Of a stretch of 64,000 nucleotides of DNA, positions 28,013 through 37,135 are shown piece after piece. The position numbers and the translations under genes were made by a program. Source of the stretch: Candidatus Melainabacteria bacterium (GTDB taxonomy: Bacteria > Cyanobacteriota > Vampirovibrionia > Obscuribacterales > Obscuribacteraceae); assembly GCA_003151275.1 (NCBI GenBank), contig PLXC01000063.1:62001-126000 (forward strand). The letters run 5' to 3'. Position 1 is the first letter of the stretch. Each line of letters begins with the position of its first letter. The notes under the pieces are model-generated. The model had not been told where the DNA came from. It searched no databases and was given only the letters and a program-made list of their open reading frames with translations.

Positions 28013-28051
28013 AAATAAAAACACCACCCGAATCGCTTCGCGGTGGTGTTT
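28013..28051 (-). terminator. Intrinsic terminator of repeat copy 1
   Basis: AAACACCACC (28019-28028) pairs with GGTGGTGTTT (28042-28051), with an inner CGAA/TTCG stem. On the minus strand it is followed by TTTTTATTT, a good terminator. On the plus strand only TTT follows. Confidence 0.8.
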
Positions 28052-28397
28052 AAACTACTGCCTAACTGTCCTTTCGATTGGACTCAGTATCTATGCTCGC
28101 TTCAGTCAGTCCGTCACGTGCATCGGGCTACTTGCTACGGTTTCTGGTCAGCGCCGACCTGATGTTTCCGCATTGCCCCTCGGCTCAAAGAACTCAACAC
28201 TTAAGTGAGTGCTCACCGGTTATGCAATTAGTATAGCGACCTGAAAAATATGTTCCACTACCCCGTAGACTATTTAATCATGCCGTCCTTGGCATCATCA
28301 AGAATAGCTTGTGATACCACTCTTCTAAGTTGGATTCGATTAACAAGCGCTCGGACAACTGACTGGCCGCTGTGAATTCTATTTCGATATACATGTG
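28013..28397 (-). repeat. 385-bp element, copy 1
   Basis: First of four direct copies of exactly 385 bp with no indels (others at 29099, 31253, 39260). Read on the minus strand it has a coding end, a TGA stop (28278-28280), a trailer and an intrinsic terminator. The first 212 bp on the plus strand (28013-28224) are identical in all four copies; the coding half differs by scattered substitutions. In this copy the ORF end can be a complete 38-aa peptide from ATG 28394 (starts MYIEIEFTAAS, ends LFLMMPRTA). The peptide looks like the last TPR-like helices of a larger protein. Several short hairpins are visible in the trailer. Confidence 0.9.
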
Positions 28398-28568
28398 CAC
28401 ACCTTGCTATATGCAACTGAAGATTAGGACCTTTAACCCTCCTTAACCAGGTGCTGCGAAAGTAGCGTGCACAAACGAACCGCAAAAAACGCGACGAAAA
28501 TTAAATACAGACCCGACAATTCGATTGTCCCGTACATACCGGCACCCCTAACTCGATCTGGAGATCAC

Positions 28569-29015
28569 ATGCACGCCGCCTACCAAGAACGAGCCTTACG
28601 ATTTAGTCTCACCAGAGCGTTGTCAGCCTTTGATAAAGGTGACGTCGATCTAGCACAGCGGTCGCTCATTGCGTCGTTGCATCATCATTCAAAAGCTAAA
28701 CCAAACCGACAGGAACAATTAGCACTGCTTTGGTGCCTGGCCTGGTTTGCCTTTTATGAAGGCCGCTCAAGCGCTGCAGAAGCTTTGGCAAAAAGAATTC
28801 AATTTATCCAAGAGAATTCAGCAAAACCTTGTGCAGCAAAACTTACGCACACATTGTTCGTGCTTTCAATTTTTTGTCGAGCACAAAACAAAATTTCGGA
28901 AGCTGACGAATACGTGCGCAGCTGCCTGTCCATGATCGAAACAGAGAAGGGTACGAAAACCTGGAGTTACAGCGCCCTTTCGACTGCGCTCGAAGAGTTC
29001 AAGTTGGCAAGTTAG
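28569..29015 (+). CDS. Helical (TPR-like) protein of unknown function
   Basis: 148 aa from ATG 28569, chosen because GGAG sits 5 bases upstream; an in-frame ATG at 28467 would add 34 unconvincing residues. The protein is all-helical with TPR-like spacing (ALSAFDKGDVDLAQRSLIASL, WFAFYEGRSSAAEALAKRI, FCRAQNKISEADEYVRSCL). No signal peptide. It lies between repeat copies 1 and 2 and has its own terminator (29041-29073). It may be a scaffold or an immunity-type protein of this accessory region, but that is inference. Confidence 0.6.
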   Translation: MHAAYQERALRFSLTRALSAFDKGDVDLAQRSLIASLHHHSKAKPNRQEQLALLWCLAWFAFYEGRSSAAEALAKRIQFIQENSAKPCAAKLTHTLFVLSIFCRAQNKISEADEYVRSCLSMIETEKGTKTWSYSALSTALEEFKLAS

Positions 29016-29040
29016 AAGCAAAAGATTTACGCGAAAGTTG

Positions 29041-29073
29041 AACATCACCAGAGGTTATTGCGGTGGTGTTTTA
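29041..29073 (+). terminator. Intrinsic terminator
   Basis: AACATCACC (29041-29049) pairs with GGTGGTGTT (29062-29070), one G-U pair, followed by a short T-run. It ends the gene at 28569-29015. The stem resembles the one in the 385-bp element. Confidence 0.65.
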
Positions 29074-29098
29074 ACTTATTCAACGACATGGAATCGAC

Positions 29099-29137
29099 AA
29101 ATAAAAACACCACCCGAATCGCTTCGCGGTGGTGTTT
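29099..29137 (-). terminator. Intrinsic terminator of repeat copy 2
   Basis: Same stem and minus-strand T-tract as in copy 1. Confidence 0.8.
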
Positions 29138-29483
29138 AAACTACTGCCTAACTGTCCTTTCGATTGGACTCAGTATCTATGCTCGCTTCAGTCAGTCCGT
29201 CACGTGCATCGGGCTACTTGCTACGGTTTCTGGTCAGCGCCGACCTGATGTTTCCGCATTGCCCCTCGGCTCAAAGAACTCAACACTTAAGTGAGTGCTC
29301 ACCGGTTATGTAATTAGTATAGCGAGCTGAAAAATATGTTCCACTACCCCGTAGACTATTTAATCATGCCGTTCTTGGCATCATCAAGAATAGCTTGTGA
29401 TACCACTCTTCTAAGTTGGATTTGATTAACAAGCGCTCGGCCAACCGACTGGCTGCCTCGAGTTCGATCTGTATATACAACCG
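29099..29483 (-). repeat. 385-bp element, copy 2
   Basis: Second copy. The non-coding 212 bp from 29099 are identical to the others. The coding half groups with copy 4: both end with the same ~26 bases leading to TATATACAACCG, while copies 1 and 3 end with ATATACATGTG. The minus-strand ORF end reads ...AASRLAERLLIKSNLEEW and stops with TGA at 29364-29366. Confidence 0.9.
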
Positions 29484-29558
29484 TGCTATTTTATATACAA
29501 TTGTCTCAAGCTGCTCCGAATCATTGATGCTGTGGACCGAGCTAATGCCATCGATCAT
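29364..29558 (-). CDS. Small helical ORF ending inside repeat copy 2
   Basis: 64 aa from ATG 29558. Its last ~40 residues are the conserved peptide of the 385-bp element (IVYKIARLYIQIELEAASRL onward, ending MMPRTA), and the first ~24 (MIDGISSVHSIND...) are unique to this copy. The IARLYIQIE/AASRLAERLL pattern looks like one TPR helix pair. There is no clear ribosome binding site. It may be a small real protein or the remnant of a larger gene. It is divergent from the TPR lipoprotein gene at 29604. Confidence 0.3.
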   Translation of the reverse strand: MIDGISSVHSINDSEQLETIVYKIARLYIQIELEAASRLAERLLIKSNLEEWYHKLFLMMPRTA

Positions 29559-29603
29559 AATTTCAGTATATAGACTAGGTATTGCTATGGTGGCAGATTG
29601 AGC

Positions 29604-31202
29604 ATGCAACTAAAGTCCATCCACATTTTTTTGGCTGCAGTGATTCTGACATCAATCGTCCCGCTGACCGCATGCACGTCGGTTGATCATGCCGCTGCCT
29701 GCGACGCTTATTTAGCGAAAGCTGCGTCTGCCTCAGCGAACCATAATTATCCTCTCGCCCAAGCAACCTTGGAAAAAGCAGCCAAAGAGGCAGATTTAAG
29801 TAATCACTCATCGCAAAAACTGCGGGTTCTATCAGAGCAAGCAACAATTTTTTTGGCTCAGAACAATACAGTCGCCGCAGAAGCTGCTGCACGCAAACTA
29901 ATCAAAATTTACGATGACACATCAAAAGAAAGCTTGTCTCGAGCCCAGCGCCTTGATCTGACGGAAAGTCGGAGTCAGGCCAGGATTCTTTTATCTGATT
30001 CTCTTGTCGCGCAAAACAAATCGGAAGAGGCACTCAAGGTACTGAGCGAAGCCCGGGCAGAATTAAGCGAAGTTCTTGGTATGCCCCAACTGGCATCAAA
30101 GGTTGCAAATCGCTATGAAGCAGCCCTGCGTGCAAGCGGCAAGAATTCAGACGGTCACAGTATAGACGCAGAAACCAACGCCATAATGCAGTTGGAGGCC
30201 GACGATGCACGACACCAGGCAAGCGGTTTCCTAACAAAAGGACGGATCCAGGACGCGGTCGCGTTGCTCAAAAAAGCGCAGCAGTCAGCAGTTAAATCAG
30301 GTTCTGCGGAATCATTCGTGCGCGCAACTTACCAACTCGCTATTGCTCAATATTTATTGGGTGATCGGCGCGAGGCGCATGAGGAAGCTCTCAAAGCAGT
30401 GGAAAAAACCAAATCGCCCCTCAACACGAATAATCACTACAAAGCGTCAGCATTTGCAGTTTTGGCTTTGGTTACAGACAATCCTGTTGAATCAAGCAAC
30501 GCCCTAAAGACTGCTGTATCTCTCAACCCGCCTTCAGCGATACAAGAGTTGCTTGAGATCGATTGGACTCCTATCAAGCGACCCCTTGCCGATAAATGGC
30601 ATGAATGTCAACTGATTTGGACTCTTGCGCAATCGGTGACCGGCGTCCAGCGAAAGGAAGCGCTTCATCAACCTTTTATTTTAGCCACTGCAAATCCGAG
30701 CAAGTTGCCTGTTGCGATTGCCTTATATCTCGAACGAGCAAAGACTTCTTCGATGCAACCAGAAGAGAAAGCGATTTGTTATGAATGTGCTGCATCGATG
30801 GCTGTACAAAGCAAACATAAGGCAGAAAGCTTGCAACCTAGTCGACTTGCACTAAACATAAGAGAGCATTTGAAAGACAGCGACATAGCAGACAAAGCAG
30901 ACGCGGCCTTGCGCATCTCTTACGATTACATGGCGCTTGATCGACATCAACAAGCAATTGAAGCTGCAAAAGCCGGATTGGCCCTAACACCCGCACCCAA
31001 TCCACAATGTACGATGCTGCTCATTTTGGTTGAAGCTCGCTCTTATTCCAAACAGAAGCATTATCAAAAAGCGATTGAAAACTACGACGCTGCCTTATCC
31101 CTATGTAAAACGCACAATTTCCCAGAACTTCCAATCGTGCTTGCAGAACAAATTGCCACAAGTAAACACATCAAAAAGACTGAAGATAGCGCTCTGCACT
31201 AA
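29604..31202 (+). CDS. TPR-repeat lipoprotein
   Basis: About 532 aa from ATG 29604; a TTG two codons earlier is also possible. A lipoprotein signal peptide with lipobox LTAC places the acylated Cys at residue 24 (counting from this ATG). The rest is TPR-type helical repeats (ANHNYPLAQATLEKAAKEA, FLTKGRIQDAVALLKKAQQ, YDYMALDRHQQAIEAAKAGL, YSKQKHYQKAIENYDAALSL). It is probably membrane-anchored and involved in protein contacts. Its last 78 bp are duplicated at 39132-39209 beside repeat copy 4, evidence of a past duplication here. Confidence 0.75.
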   Translation: MQLKSIHIFLAAVILTSIVPLTACTSVDHAAACDAYLAKAASASANHNYPLAQATLEKAAKEADLSNHSSQKLRVLSEQATIFLAQNNTVAAEAAARKLIKIYDDTSKESLSRAQRLDLTESRSQARILLSDSLVAQNKSEEALKVLSEARAELSEVLGMPQLASKVANRYEAALRASGKNSDGHSIDAETNAIMQLEADDARHQASGFLTKGRIQDAVALLKKAQQSAVKSGSAESFVRATYQLAIAQYLLGDRREAHEEALKAVEKTKSPLNTNNHYKASAFAVLALVTDNPVESSNALKTAVSLNPPSAIQELLEIDWTPIKRPLADKWHECQLIWTLAQSVTGVQRKEALHQPFILATANPSKLPVAIALYLERAKTSSMQPEEKAICYECAASMAVQSKHKAESLQPSRLALNIREHLKDSDIADKADAALRISYDYMALDRHQQAIEAAKAGLALTPAPNPQCTMLLILVEARSYSKQKHYQKAIENYDAALSLCKTHNFPELPIVLAEQIATSKHIKKTEDSALH

Positions 31203-31252
31203 CGCACTTGAAACCATTCGTTTCGCGCATTCCCACAAGTAAAAACGCACAC
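31125..31252 (+). repeat. 128-bp flank shared with 39132-39259
   Basis: The 3' end of the TPR lipoprotein gene plus the bases up to repeat copy 3 recur at 39132-39259 with the same length and only a few differences (for example GCTCTGCACTAAC against GCTCTTCACAAGC). Together with the 385-bp element this is a 513-bp direct repeat, 8007 bp apart. Confidence 0.85.
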
Positions 31253-31291
31253 AAATAAAAACACCACCCGAATCGCTTCGCGGTGGTGTTT
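31253..31291 (-). terminator. Intrinsic terminator of repeat copy 3
   Basis: Same hairpin and minus-strand T-tract. It lies 50 bp after the stop of the TPR lipoprotein gene and may also end that plus-strand transcript weakly. Confidence 0.8.
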
Positions 31292-31637
31292 AAACTACTG
31301 CCTAACTGTCCTTTCGATTGGACTCAGTATCTATGCTCGCTTCAGTCAGTCCGTCACGTGCATCGGGCTACTTGCTACGGTTTCTGGTCAGCGCCGACCT
31401 GATGTTTCCGCATTGCCCCTCGGCTCAAAGAACTCAACACTTAAGTGAGTGCTCACCGGTTATGCAATTAGTATAGCGAGCTGCAAAATATGTTCCACTA
31501 CCCCGTAGACTATTTAATCATGCCATTCTTGGCATCATCAAGAATAGCTCGTGATACGACTCCTCTACTTTGGATTCGATTAACAAGCGCTCGGCCAACC
31601 GACTGGCTGCTGTGAATTCTATTTCGATATACATGTG
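31253..31637 (-). repeat. 385-bp element, copy 3
   Basis: Third copy. It is identical to the others over the first 212 bp and has the most divergent coding half (LIESKVEESYHELFLMMPRMA). The right end matches copy 1. The minus-strand frame stays open past the element to a TTG at 31709, which would give 63 aa. Stop at 31518-31520. Confidence 0.9.
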
Positions 31638-31840
31638 TGCATATTCACGAGAATATGCATCCAACGTCAAGCGATTGGTTTTATCATGAATGGCAATGCG
31701 ATTTTCCAACTAGCCGAACGGACACTTATTTCGGTTCTTTTGCCAAAGTCCAGAACAAGATACCGTATCTTCGAAACGAATCTCTAGACCCCCGCATAAC
31801 CAAGTTGGACTCTGTAAACATGTCGATTTTGATTCTACAT

Positions 31841-32185
31841 TCAGGGAGACAAGTAAGGATACGCTCGCAAAACACGGTCGTTTTTATCGATTTCAATTAC
31901 CCACCCTTCTCCCCAAGGTGCTGGAAGGGGCGATACATAGGTATATTCCATAAAATTAAGTTTCGATTCCTTTCCGTCTACAGTCACTCTTCGAGGGAAA
32001 CCGTTCTGAATAGTTGTTGGCGCACCTAGGAGTTTAATCACTTGGTCTTTCGTCATTTGCGCCTTAACTTTCTCCACAGCAGTACTTAATATTTTCTGCT
32101 GCCAAAAAAGGCTCCCAATTCCTGTGGCAACAGCAACAAGCACAAACCCTAAAAACAGCTCAGTTTTCTTTGACTTAATGAGCAT
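31841..32185 (-). CDS. Small membrane-anchored BamE/SmpA-like protein
   Basis: 114 aa from ATG 32185. An N-terminal hydrophobic segment (LFLGFVLVAVATGIGSLFW) is followed by AQMTKDQVIKLLGAPTTIQNGF, the hallmark helix and 'LG.P' turn of the SmpA/OmlA/BamE-like fold, and a beta-rich end (FMEYTYVSPLPAPWGEGWVIEI). It starts 7 bases after the stop at 32193, where the extended RHS-fragment frame ends. That spacing suggests the two were one operon, and the small protein could be an immunity partner (inference). Confidence 0.55.
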   Translation of the reverse strand: MLIKSKKTELFLGFVLVAVATGIGSLFWQQKILSTAVEKVKAQMTKDQVIKLLGAPTTIQNGFPRRVTVDGKESKLNFMEYTYVSPLPAPWGEGWVIEIDKNDRVLRAYPYLSP

Positions 32186-32192
32186 GTATTGT

Positions 32193-32318
32193 CTAATGAC
32201 CAGGATTGAACACTCCGAGGCTGTCGGGTACGTTTCCATCCATCGGAATTCCAACTGGAGTTCCTTGGTTTCCTAATGCGCTATACAGTGAGTTCGGAGT
32301 TACCACCAAAGGACCATT
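32193..32318 (-). pseudogene. In-frame continuation of the RHS-fragment gene after a TGA
   Basis: After the TGA at 32319-32321 the same frame stays open for 41 codons and reads NGPLVVTPNSLYSALGNQG..., ending FNPGH before TAG at 32193. Together with NPCDNCSTRIRDAL just before the TGA it matches a common RHS-toxin/papain-like layout (NCxTxVxxAL ... TPNxLxxxL). It is likely the true C-terminus, cut by a nonsense change or a base error. Confidence 0.5.
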
Positions 32319-33677
32319 TCAATTATGCAGTACTTTGCCTTTCAATAGCGCATCTCTTATTCTGGTACTGCAGTTGTCGCATGGATTTATTTCAGGATTT
32401 TGGTCTTGAAGAAACGACATCATCTGTTTCTCTTGGGTTGGTGATGTGGGCAAAATGATAATCATCGTATTTCTTCTAGATACTTGACTTTGCAGATAGT
32501 CTATAACGGACGCGATACTCTCGAAGGCGGATAGCATTGGGTTCGCCGAAAATGCTTGCGACCAATTCATAATTGCTGGCGAACTGTTTGTGGCTGTGAG
32601 CCCAATACCTTCAAGAGCGGTGTCTGCATTGATAGCCGCTGCAAGACCCTCTGCCATTGAGACAGTTGTGTCCCCGGAGAGTACAGTGTAGGTTACGGAT
32701 TCTGATCCACCGGACAAGGCTGCATTAGTTGTTGTGATCGTCAACGTGTCTCCTGCTGTTGCGCTTCCTCCCACATTAACTGAAATGTTTCCGCTGTTAT
32801 TGAATCCAAGCATAATAGTTTCGGTTGCACCGGCGCTCATAGTTGATGAGTAAGTGGTGCCAGTCGGAGTGATGTAGATCAATTGTGATATGGGCACTGC
32901 ACTAATTCCCAACGCTGCGATGTCAGGATCGGCGGTTACAATGGCTGCCATCGACGAGGCAATGCTGTTGATGCTATCGCCTGACATAACGGTATAAAAT
33001 ATTTGCTTCTGCCCGCCTGAAAGAGACGAATTGAAGACGATTATTGATAGCACATCTCCAACAGTGATAGTTCCGCTAACGGCAAGAAAGGCTGAACCGT
33101 TTCTCTGCTGGCCAAGGGTGATTACTTCAGTCGCGCTTGAGTATTCGGGCACTCCATAGGTGGTTTTGATAGGGGTCTGCTGGATGTTTACAGTATTTGT
33201 TCCTACAGTTCCGGACTTGACTGGTTTGCTGGTGGTGGCACTCAACTGCCCGCCACCGCCGCTGATCGCGATTAGTTCATTGACATTATTGTATTGAAAA
33301 AGAGTACTACCAAAGAATCCGGATGTGCCACCGATCGGGGTGTTGGTGCCAAGCAAAATCGTCTCCGTTGCCGTCGAGTTGGTGTGTGCTCTATATGAGG
33401 TGGAGTTCTGAGAAAATGTAAACAAGGTGATATTCGGACCACTAGTTGCAGCAAAAACAAACCAGTTTACGGCGGAGTCGCTATTAATTGCGTTTGCCAG
33501 TCCAGTAGCTATGGCGGTGCTATCGTCCCCTGAGACCACGGTGTAACTATCTGAGACCAAGCCACCAGATAAGGTGGCATCATAAACGCTAAGCGTTACC
33601 ACATCGCCTACAGTTGCTGTGCCGCCTACAGGCGTTATGGAGAATACGGTCATGATCGAGAGATTTATATTGGGCAC
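32319..33677 (-). CDS. Partial RHS-type repeat protein with exchanged C-terminus (probably broken)
   Basis: 452 aa from GTG 33677 to TGA 32319. About 380 residues align along the repeat region of the RHS protein at 34478-37135: VGDVVTLSVYDATLSGG, YTVVSGDDSTAIATGLANAI, TTYGVPEYSSATEVITLGQQ, down to NWSQAFSAN. After that point the sequences differ. Here a ~65-aa unique end follows (IASVIDYLQSQVSRRNTMIIILP ... NPCDNCSTRIRDALLKG). It has no signal peptide and begins in mid-repeat. It looks like an orphan RHS 'C-terminal cassette' left by recombination. See the in-frame continuation 32193-32318. Confidence 0.65.
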   Translation of the reverse strand: MPNINLSIMTVFSITPVGGTATVGDVVTLSVYDATLSGGLVSDSYTVVSGDDSTAIATGLANAINSDSAVNWFVFAATSGPNITLFTFSQNSTSYRAHTNSTATETILLGTNTPIGGTSGFFGSTLFQYNNVNELIAISGGGGQLSATTSKPVKSGTVGTNTVNIQQTPIKTTYGVPEYSSATEVITLGQQRNGSAFLAVSGTITVGDVLSIIVFNSSLSGGQKQIFYTVMSGDSINSIASSMAAIVTADPDIAALGISAVPISQLIYITPTGTTYSSTMSAGATETIMLGFNNSGNISVNVGGSATAGDTLTITTTNAALSGGSESVTYTVLSGDTTVSMAEGLAAAINADTALEGIGLTATNSSPAIMNWSQAFSANPMLSAFESIASVIDYLQSQVSRRNTMIIILPTSPTQEKQMMSFLQDQNPEINPCDNCSTRIRDALLKGKVLHN

Positions 33678-33746
33678 CCAAGATAGCGGGTGTCATCCGA
33701 CATCTTTGAGTGCGATGAGACAGGACTTACGTTTGGGTGGAATTGT

Positions 33747-34355
33747 TCACTCCTTGGGAGAAGTTTGGTCATTATGAACAATTCGTCCAAGCATTTCCTT
33801 GCCTAACAGTTTTTCAACTTCTTGCCGTTTGCGTTGGACGATAGAATCGTCTTTAATCCTAATCGCCGCCGCATATTCAACAGCTGCACCTGCCAAGTCG
33901 TTCTTCACTCTGCATTGATCTCCCAATTTGACCCTATCCTCGAAGTCTTCGGGATTCATCCCGAACCCTTTTTTGATTATATCCGCAAGCGAGGACTGCA
34001 TAGCCATGTTACTCTCATCAAGATACGCTGCCTGATGGAGCTGTTTCAGTCCTTCTGCCCATTTCTCCTTCTGAGACACTAGATAAAGTCCGTAGTTGTT
34101 GTGTGCAATCGCAAGGTTACGTCGTGCCAAGTCGTAGTGTGGATCTAGCTTCAGCGCAGCTTCAAACTTTGCGAACACAGTTTGCCAGCTGTCATCTTTG
34201 ATATCGGCAGCATAACCATCAACGTGATCTATTTTGCCCATAATCTCAACCCCCTCAATATTGAGTTCAACGGCAGCCGCTGATTCTGCATATGCGGGTT
34301 TGATGGACACTATCGTAAGAAGTATAGCTATCGAAAACGCAATCTTGCTGGTCAT
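33747..34355 (-). CDS. Secreted TPR-like protein
   Basis: 202 aa from ATG 34355, chosen because AAGG lies 8 bases upstream; a GTG at 34364 is the alternative. A Sec signal peptide ends near PAYAES (about residue 24). Two TPR-like units follow (WQTVFAKFEAALKLDPHYDLARRNLAIAHNNYGLYL and GAAVEYAAAIRIKDDSIVQRKR). It lies between the RHS gene and the RHS fragment on the same strand, so a partner or immunity role is possible but unproven. Confidence 0.65.
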   Translation of the reverse strand: MTSKIAFSIAILLTIVSIKPAYAESAAAVELNIEGVEIMGKIDHVDGYAADIKDDSWQTVFAKFEAALKLDPHYDLARRNLAIAHNNYGLYLVSQKEKWAEGLKQLHQAAYLDESNMAMQSSLADIIKKGFGMNPEDFEDRVKLGDQCRVKNDLAGAAVEYAAAIRIKDDSIVQRKRQEVEKLLGKEMLGRIVHNDQTSPKE

Positions 34356-34477
34356 GCCGGGCACCTTAGTTTCGCTCTAGGCTACAATGAATCATTTTAC
34401 AATGGATAGCTATCCGATGGACTTTCATGACTATCATTCGATTTAGGGCGCTCTAAGTGGTACCAACTGACCGGGGT

Positions 34478-37135
34478 TTACTGCTGGGGGGTTTGACTAT
34501 AGTCCTGATTACCTAAATTCCCTCTCGGAGTCGCCGTTTGTTGGCATGACCCTGGACCTGTAAATGGATTGGGGTCTGGTGCGATCTGAACTCCAGATAG
34601 TGGGCTTGAAGGTGCGAGAGGAATGGAGAGAGGTTGGCCCGACGGGGTGGTTACATTAGCTTGCCCAGACGAGTCAGGCGGGACTCCTTGAGGTGATACC
34701 ATCGGCACTAAAGGAGGGGCTGTTGTATTCATCCTCGTAGGTTGAGGACCTTGGCCAGAAGGTGCTTCGCCTTCCGTTTGAGTTACGTTACCTTTTAGCG
34801 GAGGATTCGTCTGACAGATGCATTGATGACCTGATGGATCATTCTGGCGGATGGGAGCATTCGAGACGTAGGCAAACAGATTGACGCCACCGTTCTCTTC
34901 AATTGGGTCGCGAGTTGTAAATCGTCCCAAAGCGCTGTTGTAAGCTCGCGTTCGAGTTAGATTCAATCCACTTCGCGAATGCAAGTAATATCCTGCATAA
35001 CCGAAGTCCGCCGCGACAACCTCCGAAATCTTGGAGACGCGACCGAATGGATCGAAGGCATACTGAGCTTGAACAACTCCAGAGTTATCCGTCATCTCCC
35101 GCACGGAGCCCAGGTGGTCCCTATCGTAAAAGTACTTCGTCGTTAAATTCATCTGACCTCGACCAAAGAATCTTTTGGTCAGTCCTCCTGAAGCATCTCG
35201 CTCTTCTCTTCGATTTGAACCTGCCCAAACAAACTGTTTCGTCGAAGTCACGGAACCAGCCGTAGTCTCCACAATCGAGACATTCCGGCCGTAGCCGTCA
35301 TAAACAAAGCTAGAGAAGTTATTCGTCCCCGGATAAGTGATCTTTATCAATCGATTTTCGGCATCCCAAGAATAGTCGTTTGTGCCATCGTTCGTCATGT
35401 TTCCGTTCAAATCATATGTTAGCGAAGTGTCAGCGGTAGTCGGAGGAGTGTACAATTCGTAGTTTGTTGATGCGGTGCTGCTGTTACCGTCCGTCGCGGA
35501 AATAACAGTGTCATTTTCATATGGTGTTAGTGTTGTATTGGCAGAGAAGGCTTGCGACCAGCTCAAGGTAGCCGGCGAGCTGCTGTTAGCTGTAAGTCCG
35601 ATATTTACAAGATTGGTATCCGTATTAATAGCCGCTGCAAGTCCAGCCGCAATCGAGACGATTGTGTCTCCAGACAGAACAGTATAGGTCGCGTCTTCCT
35701 GCCCACCAGCCAAAGCTGCATTGACTGCAGTTACTGTCACGGTATCACCTGCAGTGACGCTTCCTCCGACACCAACTATGATGTTTCCGCTATTGTTGAA
35801 TCCAAGGTCAAGCGTTTCAGTTGCGCCAGAACTTGTCGCAGAGGTGTATGTCGTTCCAATTTGACTAAGAATAACAAACTGTCCAATCGAAGTTGCAGTA
35901 ATCCCCAATGCGGCGACATCAGTATCAGCATTGATAGCGGACGCCAGAGATGAGGGAATGCTGCTCACCGTATCTCCTGACAGCACAGTGTAGAAGATTT
36001 GCTTTTGACCGCCCATCAATGACGAATTAAACACTATTACGGAAAGTACGTCGCCGACTGTAGCAGTTCCGCCAACCGTCAAATTTGACGAACCATTTTG
36101 CTGTTGCCCGACGCTGATTGTTTCGCTAGCACTTGAGTATTGTGGTACTCCATATGTTGTGTTAGAAGCCGTTTGTAGAATACTTAAGGTGTTAGACGCG
36201 ACCGCTCCTTCCTTAATCGGTTTGCTAGTGGTAGAGTCTATTTGGGTGGCGCCCCCGCTAGTTACTTGAACTAATTCATTATCATTATTGTAATGAAATT
36301 GATTGCTGCCAAATATTCCGAATGTTCTACCGATAGCATTTTTGCTAAGCAGAACTGTCTCTGTCGCCGCTGAATTCGTACTTGATCTGTAGGAGGTAGT
36401 GTTTTGAGAATACGTGATTAATATGATATTTGGACCAAAATTTGCCGCATAAACGACATAGTTTACGGAAGAGTCACTATTAATAGCATTTGCAAGCCCA
36501 GTGGCTATGGCTGTGGTATCGTCCCCTGAAGATACGGTATAGCTATCAGACACAGTGCCACCAGATAAGGTGTCATCATAAACGCGAAGCGTTACTACAT
36601 CGCCCGCAGTTGTTGTGCCACCGACAAGCACGTTTTCGTTAAAGTTCGTATTTAAACTGAAAACTACGCTTTCTGTAGCACCACTGCTGAACGACTGGGT
36701 ATATGTTGTAACATTGGTCGAGCTTGACGCAAGAGCACCGTAAAATGTCACTCCAAGTGCCGCAAGAGCCGAGTCGCTGTTAACGGCGCTTTCTAATGCC
36801 AATAGAATGTTCACGAGTGCGTCACCCGGTTGAACCGTATACGAAGCCGATTCGAAACCGCCAGAAAGAGCTGGATCATGAACTGTAATGGTGACAACAT
36901 CGCCCGCAGTTGCGGAGCCAACAACCATTACGTTTGTTGAGCTGTTGAAATTTGCCCCGAGTGTGAACGTTTCTGTGGCACCGCCGCTCGTTGAAGTTGA
37001 ATACGAAGTGTTGTTTGCGGAGGAAGAGGCAACGTAAAAGTCCGTTCCAAACGAGAATGAGGAAACAGAGATACTTTGCAAATTCGTATCAGCATTTACT
37101 GCCGACGAAAGACCAGCGGCAACGGAACGTGTCAA
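34478..37135 (-). CDS. RHS repeat-associated core protein, 5'-truncated by an IS
   Basis: 885 aa from a TTG at 37135, but the frame begins in mid-repeat (SVAAGLSSAVNADT) right beside the IS end at 37142, so the original N-terminus is gone. Residues 1-~555 are repeats of a ~95-aa unit (GGSVTAGDTVTVTAVNAALAGG, YTVLSGDTIVSIAAGLAAAIN). A YD/RHS section follows (TYDLNGNMTNDGTNDYSWDAENRL) and the RHS core RDHLGSVREMTDNSGVVQA...YNSALGRFTTRDPI, ending at NDPSGH. The C-terminal ~105 residues are Pro/Thr-rich with no toxin domain that I recognise. Full RHS proteins are large secreted toxin carriers; this one is probably not functional. Confidence 0.8.
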   Translation of the reverse strand: MTRSVAAGLSSAVNADTNLQSISVSSFSFGTDFYVASSSANNTSYSTSTSGGATETFTLGANFNSSTNVMVVGSATAGDVVTITVHDPALSGGFESASYTVQPGDALVNILLALESAVNSDSALAALGVTFYGALASSSTNVTTYTQSFSSGATESVVFSLNTNFNENVLVGGTTTAGDVVTLRVYDDTLSGGTVSDSYTVSSGDDTTAIATGLANAINSDSSVNYVVYAANFGPNIILITYSQNTTSYRSSTNSAATETVLLSKNAIGRTFGIFGSNQFHYNNDNELVQVTSGGATQIDSTTSKPIKEGAVASNTLSILQTASNTTYGVPQYSSASETISVGQQQNGSSNLTVGGTATVGDVLSVIVFNSSLMGGQKQIFYTVLSGDTVSSIPSSLASAINADTDVAALGITATSIGQFVILSQIGTTYTSATSSGATETLDLGFNNSGNIIVGVGGSVTAGDTVTVTAVNAALAGGQEDATYTVLSGDTIVSIAAGLAAAINTDTNLVNIGLTANSSSPATLSWSQAFSANTTLTPYENDTVISATDGNSSTASTNYELYTPPTTADTSLTYDLNGNMTNDGTNDYSWDAENRLIKITYPGTNNFSSFVYDGYGRNVSIVETTAGSVTSTKQFVWAGSNRREERDASGGLTKRFFGRGQMNLTTKYFYDRDHLGSVREMTDNSGVVQAQYAFDPFGRVSKISEVVAADFGYAGYYLHSRSGLNLTRTRAYNSALGRFTTRDPIEENGGVNLFAYVSNAPIRQNDPSGHQCICQTNPPLKGNVTQTEGEAPSGQGPQPTRMNTTAPPLVPMVSPQGVPPDSSGQANVTTPSGQPLSIPLAPSSPLSGVQIAPDPNPFTGPGSCQQTATPRGNLGNQDYSQTPQQ

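Noticed and set aside
32193..33677. TGA recoded as an amino acid
   Set aside because: Other intact genes in the window end in TGA (for example the response regulator at 10132-10134 and the four repeat ORFs), so recoding is not supported; a nonsense change is simpler.
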